Source of the DNA: Bacteroidota bacterium
GTDB lineage: Bacteria > Bacteroidota > Bacteroidia > 2-12-FULL-35-15
Direction: 5' to 3'
Assembly: GCA_947466965.1 (NCBI GenBank)
Contig: CANIFU010000009.1
Coordinates: 1-63,662 of the forward strand
Length of the DNA stretch: 63,662 bases
Part shown: positions 44,992-53,578 of the stretch, piece by piece
Layout: the number at the start of each line of letters is the position of its first letter
Numbering within the stretch: the first letter of the stretch is position 1
Made by a program: the position numbers and the translations under genes
Notes under the pieces: model-generated
The model's input: only the letters and a program-made list of their open reading frames with translations
What the model was told of the DNA's origin: nothing
Databases searched by the model: none

Positions 44992-47142
44992 TCAAAATTT
45001 AAACTTCAGCTGTGCTTTAATTTCTGATTTTGTATTTCCTTGTATCTCAGTTAATGATCCTTCGCTGATAATTTGTTTATTATCATACACTGTTTGTGAA
45101 TAACGAAACCACAATTCAATCCGTTTTGTAAGGTTATAATCTAACATAATGTATAAACGTGAACCTCTATTGTAATATGCTGGAATGGAGTATGAGCCAG
45201 GTACATCATTTTCGTAGGCATAGATGCGTGCATCGTAACTGTCTGTTTGAAAATGGGCATAACGCAACGTTATGGATAAAGGGTTACCCAATTTGCTAAA
45301 TATAATATCTTGATATAACAAGTATCCTTTTTGTGTTTTATGATTATCCAATTTATAATCGATCAGTTCTATTCTATTCTTTAGTTTTATGGAAGGTGTG
45401 ATTGAATATGAAATATTAAATCTGTAATTACTTTGCTTTACAGGAACCAAATAGTCTATGACTGCATCAGTTGTTGTGTTTTTTTGTTTGTCGCGTGTTC
45501 GGATGCGCACATACATATCGAATTTTTTTGAAGGTGTGTAGTTGAATTGTGCCATATAATCGTTTCCATAAGAAGGTGCATTTACCTGATATTTTAACCA
45601 GGGGAATTCAAAACGGTCGTAGTAACCTGTTATGGTCGTTTTGTTGGTAGGTTTTGCCAATAATCCAATATATAATCCTGTTTCATTTGCGGCAGTGCTA
45701 CTTTCTGCAAATCCATTGCTTAGTAAATTTTGAAAATTCCGTTGATAATATCTATGCAATACTGTAAAAGATAAACGAGGATCTAAACTGATCAGCACTC
45801 CATTGACAAATGCTTTTCCTCCATTTTTGCTTACAGCCGCTTCTCCAAAAAAATTGAAATTACGATGAATGAAATTGTAATCCGCTCCAATGTTGAGATT
45901 TTTTGAAGCAGAAAACTCAAATTGATTGTAATAGGATAAGCTACGTTTTAGGTCTACATCTAATTGATAGCTTAGAGCGGAAACTCCTATATTTAATTTT
46001 TTTCCTTTATAAGAAATATTTCCTCCTATAAGTGTTTGCAAAATAGCATCCTTGTCAGCCAATTCTGCGGATGTGCTGTGATAACCTGTTTCCTGTAATG
46101 AAGAAATTTGTGCTGCTTCGCCAGTATCTGTTGTGTCGCTTACGTTTGCATCGATGTGTTTGCGGGAATAAAATGCGGTAGCTTCAATTTTTTTAAATCC
46201 TATAGTAGATGCAGCACCTCTCATAAATAAATTTTCATCAACAGAGGTATAAGGACTAATTCCTCTGCCCGATTTTTTAGTACTGATTATGTCGGAACTT
46301 TTTCCGAATGCTTGTCCGCTCCATATGGTTAAACCCTGTCCGAATGTTGCCTGATAGTCGCCTATCGCCAAAGCTTTTATGAATTTTACATTTTTTAGAA
46401 AAAAGTGTGCAGAATAAAAATCGAAACCGTTTTTTTGTTTTCCGTTCAACGATTTTTCATACCAATTGTAAGTATGTTTTTGTTTGTTTTTAAAGAATAG
46501 CTCTCCCTGATCTTTTTCAGCAGTAATTCCCCAGCTGATGTTTGTTCCATAGGTGAAACGATAGCGAGCATATACTTTATCTGGGCTACCAATATATCTA
46601 GAATTAATGCTTTTATATAATGAACTGCTGTCAATGGAAGAGAACCCAGTTTGATCTTCAAGTGTTCTACCATAACGAAGAACAATAGAGTGTTGCCCGT
46701 TTTTAAACATTTCTTTTGTTGTGAAATGTGCAGAAGTAAAATTATCTGTCACTTTTACATAAGGTAAAATTTTTTGAATTGTTTGGAGATCAAAACCGCT
46801 TATTCCCTGTAATTCATATATGGTAAATAGTTTGCCGTTCTTTTCTATATGTGATAATAGGTTATTAATTTGTATTTCATTTAATAATTGTAAAGACTGT
46901 AATTCATCTTTATTTGTTTTATTTAAATTGATTGGGTTTTCATTTGAATATATTAATACTTCAGTAAGAGTGGTGTAGTCGGCCTCTTCATTTTCTGTAT
47001 TCTCAGCAATATTTTCAAGTTGTTGTTGGAGCTGAGCGTCCTCTGTTTTGATGGGTAACGTGTCTTGTGCTATTAAAGAAGATGTTATCAGAAGTAAAGA
47101 AACAACTGAAAGCAGAATGGAATATGATTTTATATTTTTCAA
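44992..47142 (-). CDS. Outer-membrane protein with N-terminal helix-hairpin-helix domain
   Basis: 716 residues. A signal peptide (1-25, ending LIAQ) is followed by a tandem HhH/ComEA-like domain (about 65-130: NPINLNKTNKDELQSLQLLNEIQINNLL, LFTIYELQGISGFDLQTIQKIL). Repeated beta strands follow, ending in KAQLKFKF, an outer-membrane barrel terminal Phe. The HhH motif here is a periplasmic one and probably not DNA-binding. It overlaps the PorV-like gene by 4 bp (47139-47142), suggesting joint synthesis. Confidence 0.85.
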   Translation of the reverse strand: MKNIKSYSILLSVVSLLLITSSLIAQDTLPIKTEDAQLQQQLENIAENTENEEADYTTLTEVLIYSNENPINLNKTNKDELQSLQLLNEIQINNLLSHIEKNGKLFTIYELQGISGFDLQTIQKILPYVKVTDNFTSAHFTTKEMFKNGQHSIVLRYGRTLEDQTGFSSIDSSSLYKSINSRYIGSPDKVYARYRFTYGTNISWGITAEKDQGELFFKNKQKHTYNWYEKSLNGKQKNGFDFYSAHFFLKNVKFIKALAIGDYQATFGQGLTIWSGQAFGKSSDIISTKKSGRGISPYTSVDENLFMRGAASTIGFKKIEATAFYSRKHIDANVSDTTDTGEAAQISSLQETGYHSTSAELADKDAILQTLIGGNISYKGKKLNIGVSALSYQLDVDLKRSLSYYNQFEFSASKNLNIGADYNFIHRNFNFFGEAAVSKNGGKAFVNGVLISLDPRLSFTVLHRYYQRNFQNLLSNGFAESSTAANETGLYIGLLAKPTNKTTITGYYDRFEFPWLKYQVNAPSYGNDYMAQFNYTPSKKFDMYVRIRTRDKQKNTTTDAVIDYLVPVKQSNYRFNISYSITPSIKLKNRIELIDYKLDNHKTQKGYLLYQDIIFSKLGNPLSITLRYAHFQTDSYDARIYAYENDVPGSYSIPAYYNRGSRLYIMLDYNLTKRIELWFRYSQTVYDNKQIISEGSLTEIQGNTKSEIKAQLKFKF

Positions 47143-47993
47143 AAAACAGTGTCCGTTTCGTTTGTTTTCTTCGCCTCTTTTTTAAATATATATGTTAATC
47201 CTACTTGCGGACTAAAGCCAAGTGTTTGATGGTAATTGGCAGAAACATCGACTTTTAAATTTTTTAGATTAAGCCCGAATCCAAAGGAGCTTAAGGTTGG
47301 ATTTGTTCCAATTCCGGCTCGTAAATAAAGTTCTTTAACCGGTTTATATTCAATACCAGCTTTAAAAATTCCCTTTTGAGTGATGTCTTTTTCTGTTTCT
47401 ATTGAAACTGTTACCTTTTCAGAAAAATTATAATCACAACCCAAACGAATGATAGAAGGTAAGCGTTCATTGTTATAATCTGCAAGCTTTGCACGTGTTG
47501 GATTAAAAACATGTGCGCCAATCGTTAATCCTTTTAACGGTTTAGCTTGAATTCCAAACTCCGCAGCCAAAACACCTTTGCTTCCATAACCTTCCCCAAT
47601 TTTTGTTGTAAGATAATCCATTGCAATACCTGCAGAAAGCTTGTTTCCAAAAGCTTTCGCAAAGGAAAGGCTATATTTGTTTTCGTTGTAGAGTGAATAT
47701 CCGAAATTGCTCATGCATAAGCCAAATGTTCCACCTTTTACAGGCAGCGCAACAACTACTCCTTTGATACTAAGTTCTTTTATCAAAAACCGGTTTTCAT
47801 AATATGCTCCTGCAGAAATATCGCGAACAAATCCAAGCCCAGCCTGATTGTGGTGCGCGCTCCATACATCGCTGAGAGATACTGAAGCATTTCCCATTCC
47901 TGATGATCGAGCTCCAAGGGGGAAATCTTCATTTCCTGCTTTGGAAAAAAAAACAAGTGATAAACAGAATAGCGTTAAGTAACTTTTTTTCAT
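47139..47993 (-). CDS. PorV/PorQ-like outer-membrane barrel
   Basis: 284 residues from the ATG at 47993 (MKKSYLTLF...), chosen because the signal peptide (1-19, ending SKAG) starts there; a longer frame begins 21 bp further upstream. GARSSGMGNASVSLSDVWSAHHNQAGLGF is the signature of the FadL-like PorV/PorQ/DUF3308 barrels, and the rest is beta-strand repeats. PorV shuttles T9SS cargo, but this is a paralogue-type hit and I would not call it PorV. It is translationally coupled to the HhH barrel protein. Confidence 0.83.
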   Translation of the reverse strand: MKKSYLTLFCLSLVFFSKAGNEDFPLGARSSGMGNASVSLSDVWSAHHNQAGLGFVRDISAGAYYENRFLIKELSIKGVVVALPVKGGTFGLCMSNFGYSLYNENKYSLSFAKAFGNKLSAGIAMDYLTTKIGEGYGSKGVLAAEFGIQAKPLKGLTIGAHVFNPTRAKLADYNNERLPSIIRLGCDYNFSEKVTVSIETEKDITQKGIFKAGIEYKPVKELYLRAGIGTNPTLSSFGFGLNLKNLKVDVSANYHQTLGFSPQVGLTYIFKKEAKKTNETDTVF

Positions 47994-48080
47994 TTTATAT
48001 ATATTGCGATACAATATTAGAATTTCTTTATAATATTAAGGTAAAGGAATCATTAATTGTACTGCAATTTTTTATTTAGA

Positions 48081-48593
48081 TCAGTTTGTTTTAAACTCAA
48101 ATTGTATTTCCGATAGTTCTTTATTTGCCTTTAGGATCTTGTTTTTTAGATTTTCCTTAAAATCGATTACTTTTTGCAATAATTCGTCATTTCCAGCAGC
48201 AAGGATTTGTACCGCCAATATTCCGGCATTTTGTCCGCCATCCAATGCAACAGTTGCAACGGGAATTCCAGGAGGCATTTGAAGAATTGAAAGAACCGAA
48301 TCCCATCCATCTATAGAGATTGCAGAGCGACATGGAACTCCAATAACAGGAATAGGAGTAAAAGCAGCAACTACACCTGGCAGATGAGCTGCGCCGCCAG
48401 CACCCGCAATAATCACACGAATGCCTTTTGTGTGCGCATTTTTAGCAAAATCGGCCACTTGTTCAGGAACCCTATGAGCACTTAATGCGTTTATTTCGAA
48501 TGGAATCTTAAATTCGTTTAAAATTTTTGCAGCTTCCTGCATTATGGGCATATCTGATGTGCTTCCCATGATTATACTCACTTTCGCTATCAT
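48081..48593 (-). CDS. purE: N5-carboxyaminoimidazole ribonucleotide mutase
   Basis: 170 residues. IIMGSTSDMPIMQEAA, then SAHRVPEQVADF and the GAGGAAHLPGVVAAFTPIPVIGVP block are invariant PurE segments; the catalytic His lies in the AHR motif. It converts N5-CAIR to CAIR in purine synthesis. PurK is not in the window. Length is normal and the gene is monocistronic. Confidence 0.97.
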   Translation of the reverse strand: MIAKVSIIMGSTSDMPIMQEAAKILNEFKIPFEINALSAHRVPEQVADFAKNAHTKGIRVIIAGAGGAAHLPGVVAAFTPIPVIGVPCRSAISIDGWDSVLSILQMPPGIPVATVALDGGQNAGILAVQILAAGNDELLQKVIDFKENLKNKILKANKELSEIQFEFKTN

Positions 48594-48691
48594 AAATGAT
48601 TGTTTTTTTGTAAATTAATAGCAGTAAAAGTATGTTTTTATATGCGAAGAATAAAATAAAGTTTTCAGGCCTTTTTTCAGGTTATTTTGTT

Positions 48692-48699
48692 TATTTTTG
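48692..48699 (+). promoter_or_regulatory. -7 element before hpt
   Basis: TATTTTTG matches TAnnTTTG, 22 nt before the hpt ATG. No good TTG at -33. Confidence 0.4.
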
Positions 48700-48721
48700 G
48701 TTCTTTAAATAGCCTTAATAT

Positions 48722-49273
48722 ATGAGTAGTATTGTAATTCATGGACATACATTTAAAACGAAGATCAGTTCTTCTGAAATTCAAAAAGCAATTGGAGAAG
48801 TTGCAAAGCAAATCAATAAAGATATGAAGGGTAAGAAACCTTTATTTCTTGCGGTACTCAATGGCTCTTTTATGTTTGCTGCCGATTTAATGAAAAAAGT
48901 GAATGTTGAATGCGAAATTTCTTTTGTTAAAGTTTCTTCTTATGAAGATAAAACTTCCTCTGGCAATGTAAAGCAGTTGATCGGATTGAACGAGGATATA
49001 AAAGGTAGAACAGTTGTGATAGTTGAAGATATTGTTGACACAGGAAATACTATTGAAAATGTATGGGAGCAATTGAAGTCATTAGGTGCTGCGGAAATTA
49101 AAATTGCTACTTTATTATTTAAGCCCAATGCATATACAAAAACAGTTCCCATTGAATATGCCGCAATTGTTATCCCGAATGATTTTATAGTAGGGTATGG
49201 TTTGGATTATAAAGGATTGGGGCGAAACCTGGAAGATATTTATGTGCTGGATTATGAAAATGATAAAAAATAA
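48722..49273 (+). CDS. hpt: Hypoxanthine phosphoribosyltransferase
   Basis: 183 residues. The PRPP motif is VVIVEDIVDTGNTI, with the flanking SFVKVSSYEDKTSSG loop and the C-terminal VGYGLDYKGLGRNLEDIYVLD of HPRT. It salvages hypoxanthine or guanine with PRPP. It starts an hpt-adk-obg series; some Flavobacteria fuse hpt and adk into one gene, whereas here they are separate with 56 bp between. Confidence 0.95.
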   Translation: MSSIVIHGHTFKTKISSSEIQKAIGEVAKQINKDMKGKKPLFLAVLNGSFMFAADLMKKVNVECEISFVKVSSYEDKTSSGNVKQLIGLNEDIKGRTVVIVEDIVDTGNTIENVWEQLKSLGAAEIKIATLLFKPNAYTKTVPIEYAAIVIPNDFIVGYGLDYKGLGRNLEDIYVLDYENDKK

Positions 49274-49329
49274 TTTCATATAGATACAGATCTTGAACTC
49301 AAACAATTTTTACTCTAAAACTAAAAACC

Positions 49330-50391
49330 ATGTTAAATATCGTACTCTTCGGACCTCCAGGTGCAGGTAAAGGAACTCAATCAGAAAAATTAATTGAAAA
49401 GTATCAATTGATTCATCTATCAACTGGTGATCTGTTAAGGAGTGAAATTGCTGCTGGAACTCAATTGGGCTTAGAAGCCCAAATGTTAATGAATGCAGGT
49501 GTTTTGGTTCCTGATGAAGTAGTTATCGGAATGATCAGCTCTAAATTAGATAAAAATCCGAATGCAAAAGGTTTTATATTTGACGGTTTTCCTCGTACTG
49601 AAGCACAAGCAGAAGCGTTAGATACATTATTATCTAAAAAACATACATCCATCACTATGATGTTGGCCTTGGAAGTGAATGAATCTGAGCTAACAAAGCG
49701 TTTGTTGCTAAGAGGAATGAATAGCGGTCGTCCAGATGATCAGAATGAAAGTACTATACGAAACAGAATTCAAGAATACAACAATAAGACAGCACCATTG
49801 AAAAATTATTATTCTGCTCAGGGGAAATTCAGATCGGTAGAAGGAATTGGTAGCGTTGATCTGATTTTTTCAAATCTTTGTGCTGTTATTGATCCACGTT
49901 CTTCTAAATCAGTAATTGATTCCCCATCTCCAAAAGAAAAGAACTTCATCTCCAAGGCAGTAAAAGTTATTGCCGCTAAACAGCCCCTTGAAACAAAAAA
50001 AGTTGTGTCTGTTAAGCTTGTAAATTCTGCAGCTAAAACGCTAATAAAAAAAGATGCGAAGAAAAGCATTGAAAAGAAAGATGCACCTAAAAAGTCCAAT
50101 AAGAATGTGGTTGCCTCCAACGTTTTAAAGAAGGTTGTTAATAAAGTAGCAAAAAAAATAGTTTCCTCAAATAAATTAATAAAAAACACAGCTAAACAGC
50201 CATTAAAAAAATTAGCTAAAAAAACGGTAGCTAAAAAAACTATAAAAAAATTAACTCCTAAAAAGGTGTTGAATAAAGTAGCGAAAAAAACAGCGACTAA
50301 AAAAGTTGAAAAAAAAATTTTAAAGAAAGTCGCAAATAAAGCAGCTTCCCCCAAGAAATCAGTAAAAAAAGTAGCAAAGAAAAAAAGATAA
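49330..50391 (+). CDS. adk: Adenylate kinase with a ~164-residue lysine-rich C-terminal tail
   Basis: 353 residues against about 190 for normal Adk. Residues 1-189 are a complete short-LID adenylate kinase: P-loop GPPGAGKGTQ, STGDLLRSEI, DGFPRTEAQA, GRPDDQN and IRNRIQEYNNKT. Residues 190-353 are low complexity, over a quarter Lys, with KK-A-KK spacing (KKLAKKTVAKKTIKKL) like histone H1 or HU-tail proteins. The tail is one uninterrupted frame with the same codon character as the core. It may bind nucleic acid or be disordered. hpt precedes and obg follows. Confidence 0.95.
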   Translation: MLNIVLFGPPGAGKGTQSEKLIEKYQLIHLSTGDLLRSEIAAGTQLGLEAQMLMNAGVLVPDEVVIGMISSKLDKNPNAKGFIFDGFPRTEAQAEALDTLLSKKHTSITMMLALEVNESELTKRLLLRGMNSGRPDDQNESTIRNRIQEYNNKTAPLKNYYSAQGKFRSVEGIGSVDLIFSNLCAVIDPRSSKSVIDSPSPKEKNFISKAVKVIAAKQPLETKKVVSVKLVNSAAKTLIKKDAKKSIEKKDAPKKSNKNVVASNVLKKVVNKVAKKIVSSNKLIKNTAKQPLKKLAKKTVAKKTIKKLTPKKVLNKVAKKTATKKVEKKILKKVANKAASPKKSVKKVAKKKR

Positions 50392-50427
50392 GTATTGTGT
50401 GATTAGGTGTTAAGAGGGTAAAAAAGA

Positions 50428-51456
50428 ATGGATTCGAATTTTGTTGATTATGTGAAAATATGTTGCCGCTCTGGAAAAGGAGGGCAAGGTTCCGTGCATT
50501 TGCATCGAAGTAAATTAACTGCCAAAGGTGGACCTGACGGCGGTGATGGAGGACGAGGTGGACATATTATTGTGAAAGGAAATAAACAATTCTGGACACT
50601 CATCCATTTGAAATATAGGAAACACATTATTGCCGAACCAGGAGGTAGCGGCGGAAGTGCACGAATGACAGGGGCTGAAGGTAAAGACGAAATATTGGAT
50701 GTTCCTCTTGGAACGATTATACGTGATGCTGAAACTGGAGAAGTTGAAGGTGAAATAACTGAAGAAGGACAAGAAATAATTGTTGTACCCGGTGGACGAG
50801 GTGGTTTAGGAAACGATCATTTTAAATCATCAACGAATCAGACTCCGCGGTATGCTCAGCCTGGTGGTGATGGGAGAGATGAATGGAAGATTTTGGAATT
50901 GAAAGTATTAGCGGATGTTGGTTTGGTTGGATTTCCAAATGCAGGAAAATCTACTTTATTGTCTGTTGTCTCTTCTGCAAAACCCGAGATTGCAAATTAT
51001 CCTTTTACTACTCTTGTCCCTAATTTAGGAATTGTTGAATATCGTGATTATAAATCTTTTGTAATGGCTGATATCCCTGGTATTATTGAGGGTGCTAGCG
51101 AAGGAAGGGGGATTGGATTGAGGTTTTTGCGCCACATTGAAAGAAACTCTTCTCTCTTGTTTTTAGTCCCTGCTGATTCTAATGATATCATCAAAGAATA
51201 CAAAATATTACTGAATGAATTGGATAAATTCAATCCTGAATTGCTTCATAAAAAACGAATTTTGGCAATCTCTAAATGTGATATGATGGATGACGAATTG
51301 TTGTCGGAAATGAAAATTGATTTGAACAAACGATTTAAAGAGAAAAAAACAGTCCCTCTATTATATTTTTCTTCGCAAAGCGGATTCGGCATTACTCAAT
51401 TGAAAGATGAGTTGTGGAAACAATTGAACGCGAAGGATAATGTGTTTGACTACTAA
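50428..51456 (+). CDS. obg: Obg/CgtA ribosome-assembly GTPase
   Basis: 342 residues. An N-terminal glycine-rich Obg domain (about 1-158: [24 protein letters not shown]) is followed by a G domain with [10 protein letters not shown] (G1), TTLVPNLG (G2), [16 protein letters not shown] (G3) and SKCDMMD (NKxD-type G4 as SKCD). It acts in late 50S assembly and stress signalling. The C-terminal OCT extension of some Obg proteins is absent. The third gene of hpt-adk-obg. Confidence 0.96.
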   Translation: MDSNFVDYVKICCRSGKGGQGSVHLHRSKLTAKGGPDGGDGGRGGHIIVKGNKQFWTLIHLKYRKHIIAEPGGSGGSARMTGAEGKDEILDVPLGTIIRDAETGEVEGEITEEGQEIIVVPGGRGGLGNDHFKSSTNQTPRYAQPGGDGRDEWKILELKVLADVGLVGFPNAGKSTLLSVVSSAKPEIANYPFTTLVPNLGIVEYRDYKSFVMADIPGIIEGASEGRGIGLRFLRHIERNSSLLFLVPADSNDIIKEYKILLNELDKFNPELLHKKRILAISKCDMMDDELLSEMKIDLNKRFKEKKTVPLLYFSSQSGFGITQLKDELWKQLNAKDNVFDY

Positions 51457-51624
51457 TTGAATCATCTGTAAGTAAATATAAAGGTAGTCTTTGGTGTCCT
51501 GCTTATTTTAATTTTCAGTAATCTGAAAAAACTATTTTCTCTTAATTCATACAGTTTTGGGAATCTACAAAAAATACGGCTCTTTGTGTTTAATAATTGA
51601 TTAGTCATTTTAAAGAAAATAAGC

Positions 51625-52194
51625 TTGATACAATACATAAAAGATATCGATACACAACTTTTTCTGTATTTAAACAGTCAGCACAATTCTTTTTTTGATG
51701 TGCTTATGTTTTGGGTAAGTCATAAATATTTTTGGATACCCTTGTATGCTTTTTTTCTTTTTTTAGCGTATAAACATTTTGGAAAAAAGTGTTGGTTAGT
51801 TGCTTTGGCTGCTATTTTATTAATAGTTTTATCTGATCAACTTTCTGTACATGCTTTTAAAAATGTGTTTCTTCGATATCGGCCATGCCATAATTTGATT
51901 GTTCAATCGCAAGTACATTTGAATGGTGGTTGTGGCGGGACGTATGGTTTTATTTCTTCTCATGCAGCGAATACTTTTGCTCTCGCTATGTTTTTGAGTT
52001 TGTTATTTAAAAACAAAATAAAATATTTTAACGTTTCTGTTTTTATCTGGGCGGCTATCGTTTCTTACAGTAGAATTTACAATGGTGTGCATTATCCTGC
52101 TGATATTGTTGTTGGTTCAATATTAGGGATGGGTATTGGAATAGCCGTTTTTAAAATATATCAATTTGCTAATGCTAGATTAACACATGAATAA
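51625..52194 (+). CDS. PAP2-family membrane phosphatase
   Basis: 189 residues, starting at a TTG (LIQYIKDIDTQLFLYLN reads as Met at residue 1); no better ATG in frame gives a complete protein. There are five or six membrane segments. The three-part PAP2 signature is present: KNVFLRYRPCHN, SSHAAN and SRIYNGVHYPADI. It dephosphorylates an isoprenyl or phosphatidic-acid-type lipid phosphate at the inner membrane; undecaprenyl pyrophosphate is a usual substrate. It overlaps crcB by 8 bp. Confidence 0.9.
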   Translation: MIQYIKDIDTQLFLYLNSQHNSFFDVLMFWVSHKYFWIPLYAFFLFLAYKHFGKKCWLVALAAILLIVLSDQLSVHAFKNVFLRYRPCHNLIVQSQVHLNGGCGGTYGFISSHAANTFALAMFLSLLFKNKIKYFNVSVFIWAAIVSYSRIYNGVHYPADIVVGSILGMGIGIAVFKIYQFANARLTHE

Positions 52195-52555
52195 TATTTT
52201 CTTCGTCTTTTTAGGTGGTGGTTTAGGAAGTTTGGCCCGATTTGGAGTTTCAGAAATTGTAAAAACAAATTTTAAATCTTCTTTTCCTATTGCAACATTG
52301 ATTTCAAATATTGCAAGTTGTTTAATTCTTGCATTTATGGTAGGATTATTTAGTGTTAAGGCGGAAGAAAATCTCGCATTAAAAATGTTTATCGTTGTTG
52401 GGTTTTGTGGTGGGTTTAGCACATTTTCAACGTTTAGTTATGAAACAGTTGAATTGATGCGCACTGGAAATGTGATGATTGCAATTGCTAATATTTTGAT
52501 TAGCGTTAGTGTCTGTATCGCTCTCATTTATTTTATATCTAAACAACGTGTTTAA
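52187..52555 (+). CDS. crcB: Fluoride channel CrcB/Fluc
   Basis: 122 residues, four membrane helices. GGGLGSLARFG near the N-terminus and VGFCGGFSTFSTFSYE with the conserved Phe/Ser track are diagnostic of Fluc fluoride exporters, which form antiparallel dimers in the inner membrane. It starts inside the last 8 bp of the PAP2 gene, so it is translated from the same transcript and cannot have its own fluoride riboswitch there. Confidence 0.95.
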   Translation: MNNIFFVFLGGGLGSLARFGVSEIVKTNFKSSFPIATLISNIASCLILAFMVGLFSVKAEENLALKMFIVVGFCGGFSTFSTFSYETVELMRTGNVMIAIANILISVSVCIALIYFISKQRV

Positions 52556-52576
52556 TCTATATTGATTTAATTTCAT

Positions 52577-53563
52577 ATGAAAAATATTTTCTTAATTTTT
52601 AGCCTTATAGTTTGCTCTGTCTTCTTTATTTCTTGGGGAACATTCGGACATGAACATATTAATAGAGCAGCTGTTTTTGCCTTGCCAGCTCCGGTTCAAA
52701 CTTTTTTTTACAACCACATCGATTTTATTACACAAGAATCAACTGTTCCCGATCTTCGTAAATACACCTTGAATGATAAAGCAGAGAATCCTCGTCATTT
52801 TATTGATCTTGAAAATTTTGGCTCTTTAGATAGTATTCCAAAAACAATGGATGAACTGAAGAAGAAATACGATGATAAATTCTTGAGTCAGAATGGAATT
52901 CTTTTTTGGTATGTTCAAGATATCATGGAGAAATTAACGAAAGCATTTAAAGAAAAAAAGAAAACTGAAATTTTGTTTTTAGCTGCTGATCTCGGACACT
53001 ATATTGGTGACGCACATATGCCACTTCACACGTCAGCAAATTATGATGGTCAGCTAACAAATCAAAAAGGAATTCATGCGTTGTGGGAATCACGATTGCC
53101 CGAAATGTACGGCACAACTTATCATTACAATACTCTGGAGGCAAAGTATATTGATAACGTACAATCTGAAATTTGGAAAATAATTCTTAATTCACATAGA
53201 TTGAAAGATACACTTTTGCTAGCTGATCTTGCTTTGAAGAAGAAGTTTACTGAGGATAAAATCTATAAAACCGATGCGAGTGGAAAGGTGGTGAAAAATA
53301 AATACGGACAAACAATTTTTTCTGAAACGTATGCTGCAGCATTGCATGTGAACTTGAAAGGTATGGTTGAAGATCAAATGCGCGCTTCTGTTCAAGCGTG
53401 TTCGGATTTTTGGTATACCGCATGGGTAAATGCAGGTAAGCCTGAATTGAGTACGTTGGATCCGGAAGCATTAACAAAAAGGAACAGCAAGCAATTTAAA
53501 CAAGAATATAAACTTTGGAAACAAGGGAAATTGTTTGGTGTTGAAAGTGAAAAAGAATTTTAA
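52577..53563 (+). CDS. Secreted zinc-dependent phospholipase C / S1-P1-nuclease-fold protein
   Basis: 328 residues with a signal peptide ending near SWG. The mature N-terminus begins WGTFGHEHINRAAVF, and the other metal ligands of this fold are in RHFIDLENF, LGHYIGDAHMPLHTS and GIHALWES (His/Asp residues). These are the trinuclear-zinc signatures of S1/P1 nucleases and bacterial phospholipase C. Nuclease or phospholipase activity cannot be separated by eye. Follows crcB by 21 bp. Confidence 0.85.
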   Translation: MKNIFLIFSLIVCSVFFISWGTFGHEHINRAAVFALPAPVQTFFYNHIDFITQESTVPDLRKYTLNDKAENPRHFIDLENFGSLDSIPKTMDELKKKYDDKFLSQNGILFWYVQDIMEKLTKAFKEKKKTEILFLAADLGHYIGDAHMPLHTSANYDGQLTNQKGIHALWESRLPEMYGTTYHYNTLEAKYIDNVQSEIWKIILNSHRLKDTLLLADLALKKKFTEDKIYKTDASGKVVKNKYGQTIFSETYAAALHVNLKGMVEDQMRASVQACSDFWYTAWVNAGKPELSTLDPEALTKRNSKQFKQEYKLWKQGKLFGVESEKEF

Positions 53564-53578
53564 TCTACCTACATAAAT

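Noticed and set aside
49818-50354. Long hydrophobic antisense frame opposite the adk tail
   Set aside because: It is the mirror of a Lys-rich region: AAA/AAG codons read back as Phe/Leu. Composition is an artefact and the sense frame is supported.
52100-52186. Fluoride riboswitch before crcB
   Set aside because: The region upstream is the coding end of the PAP2 gene, which overlaps crcB by 8 bp; no aptamer-like structure was seen.
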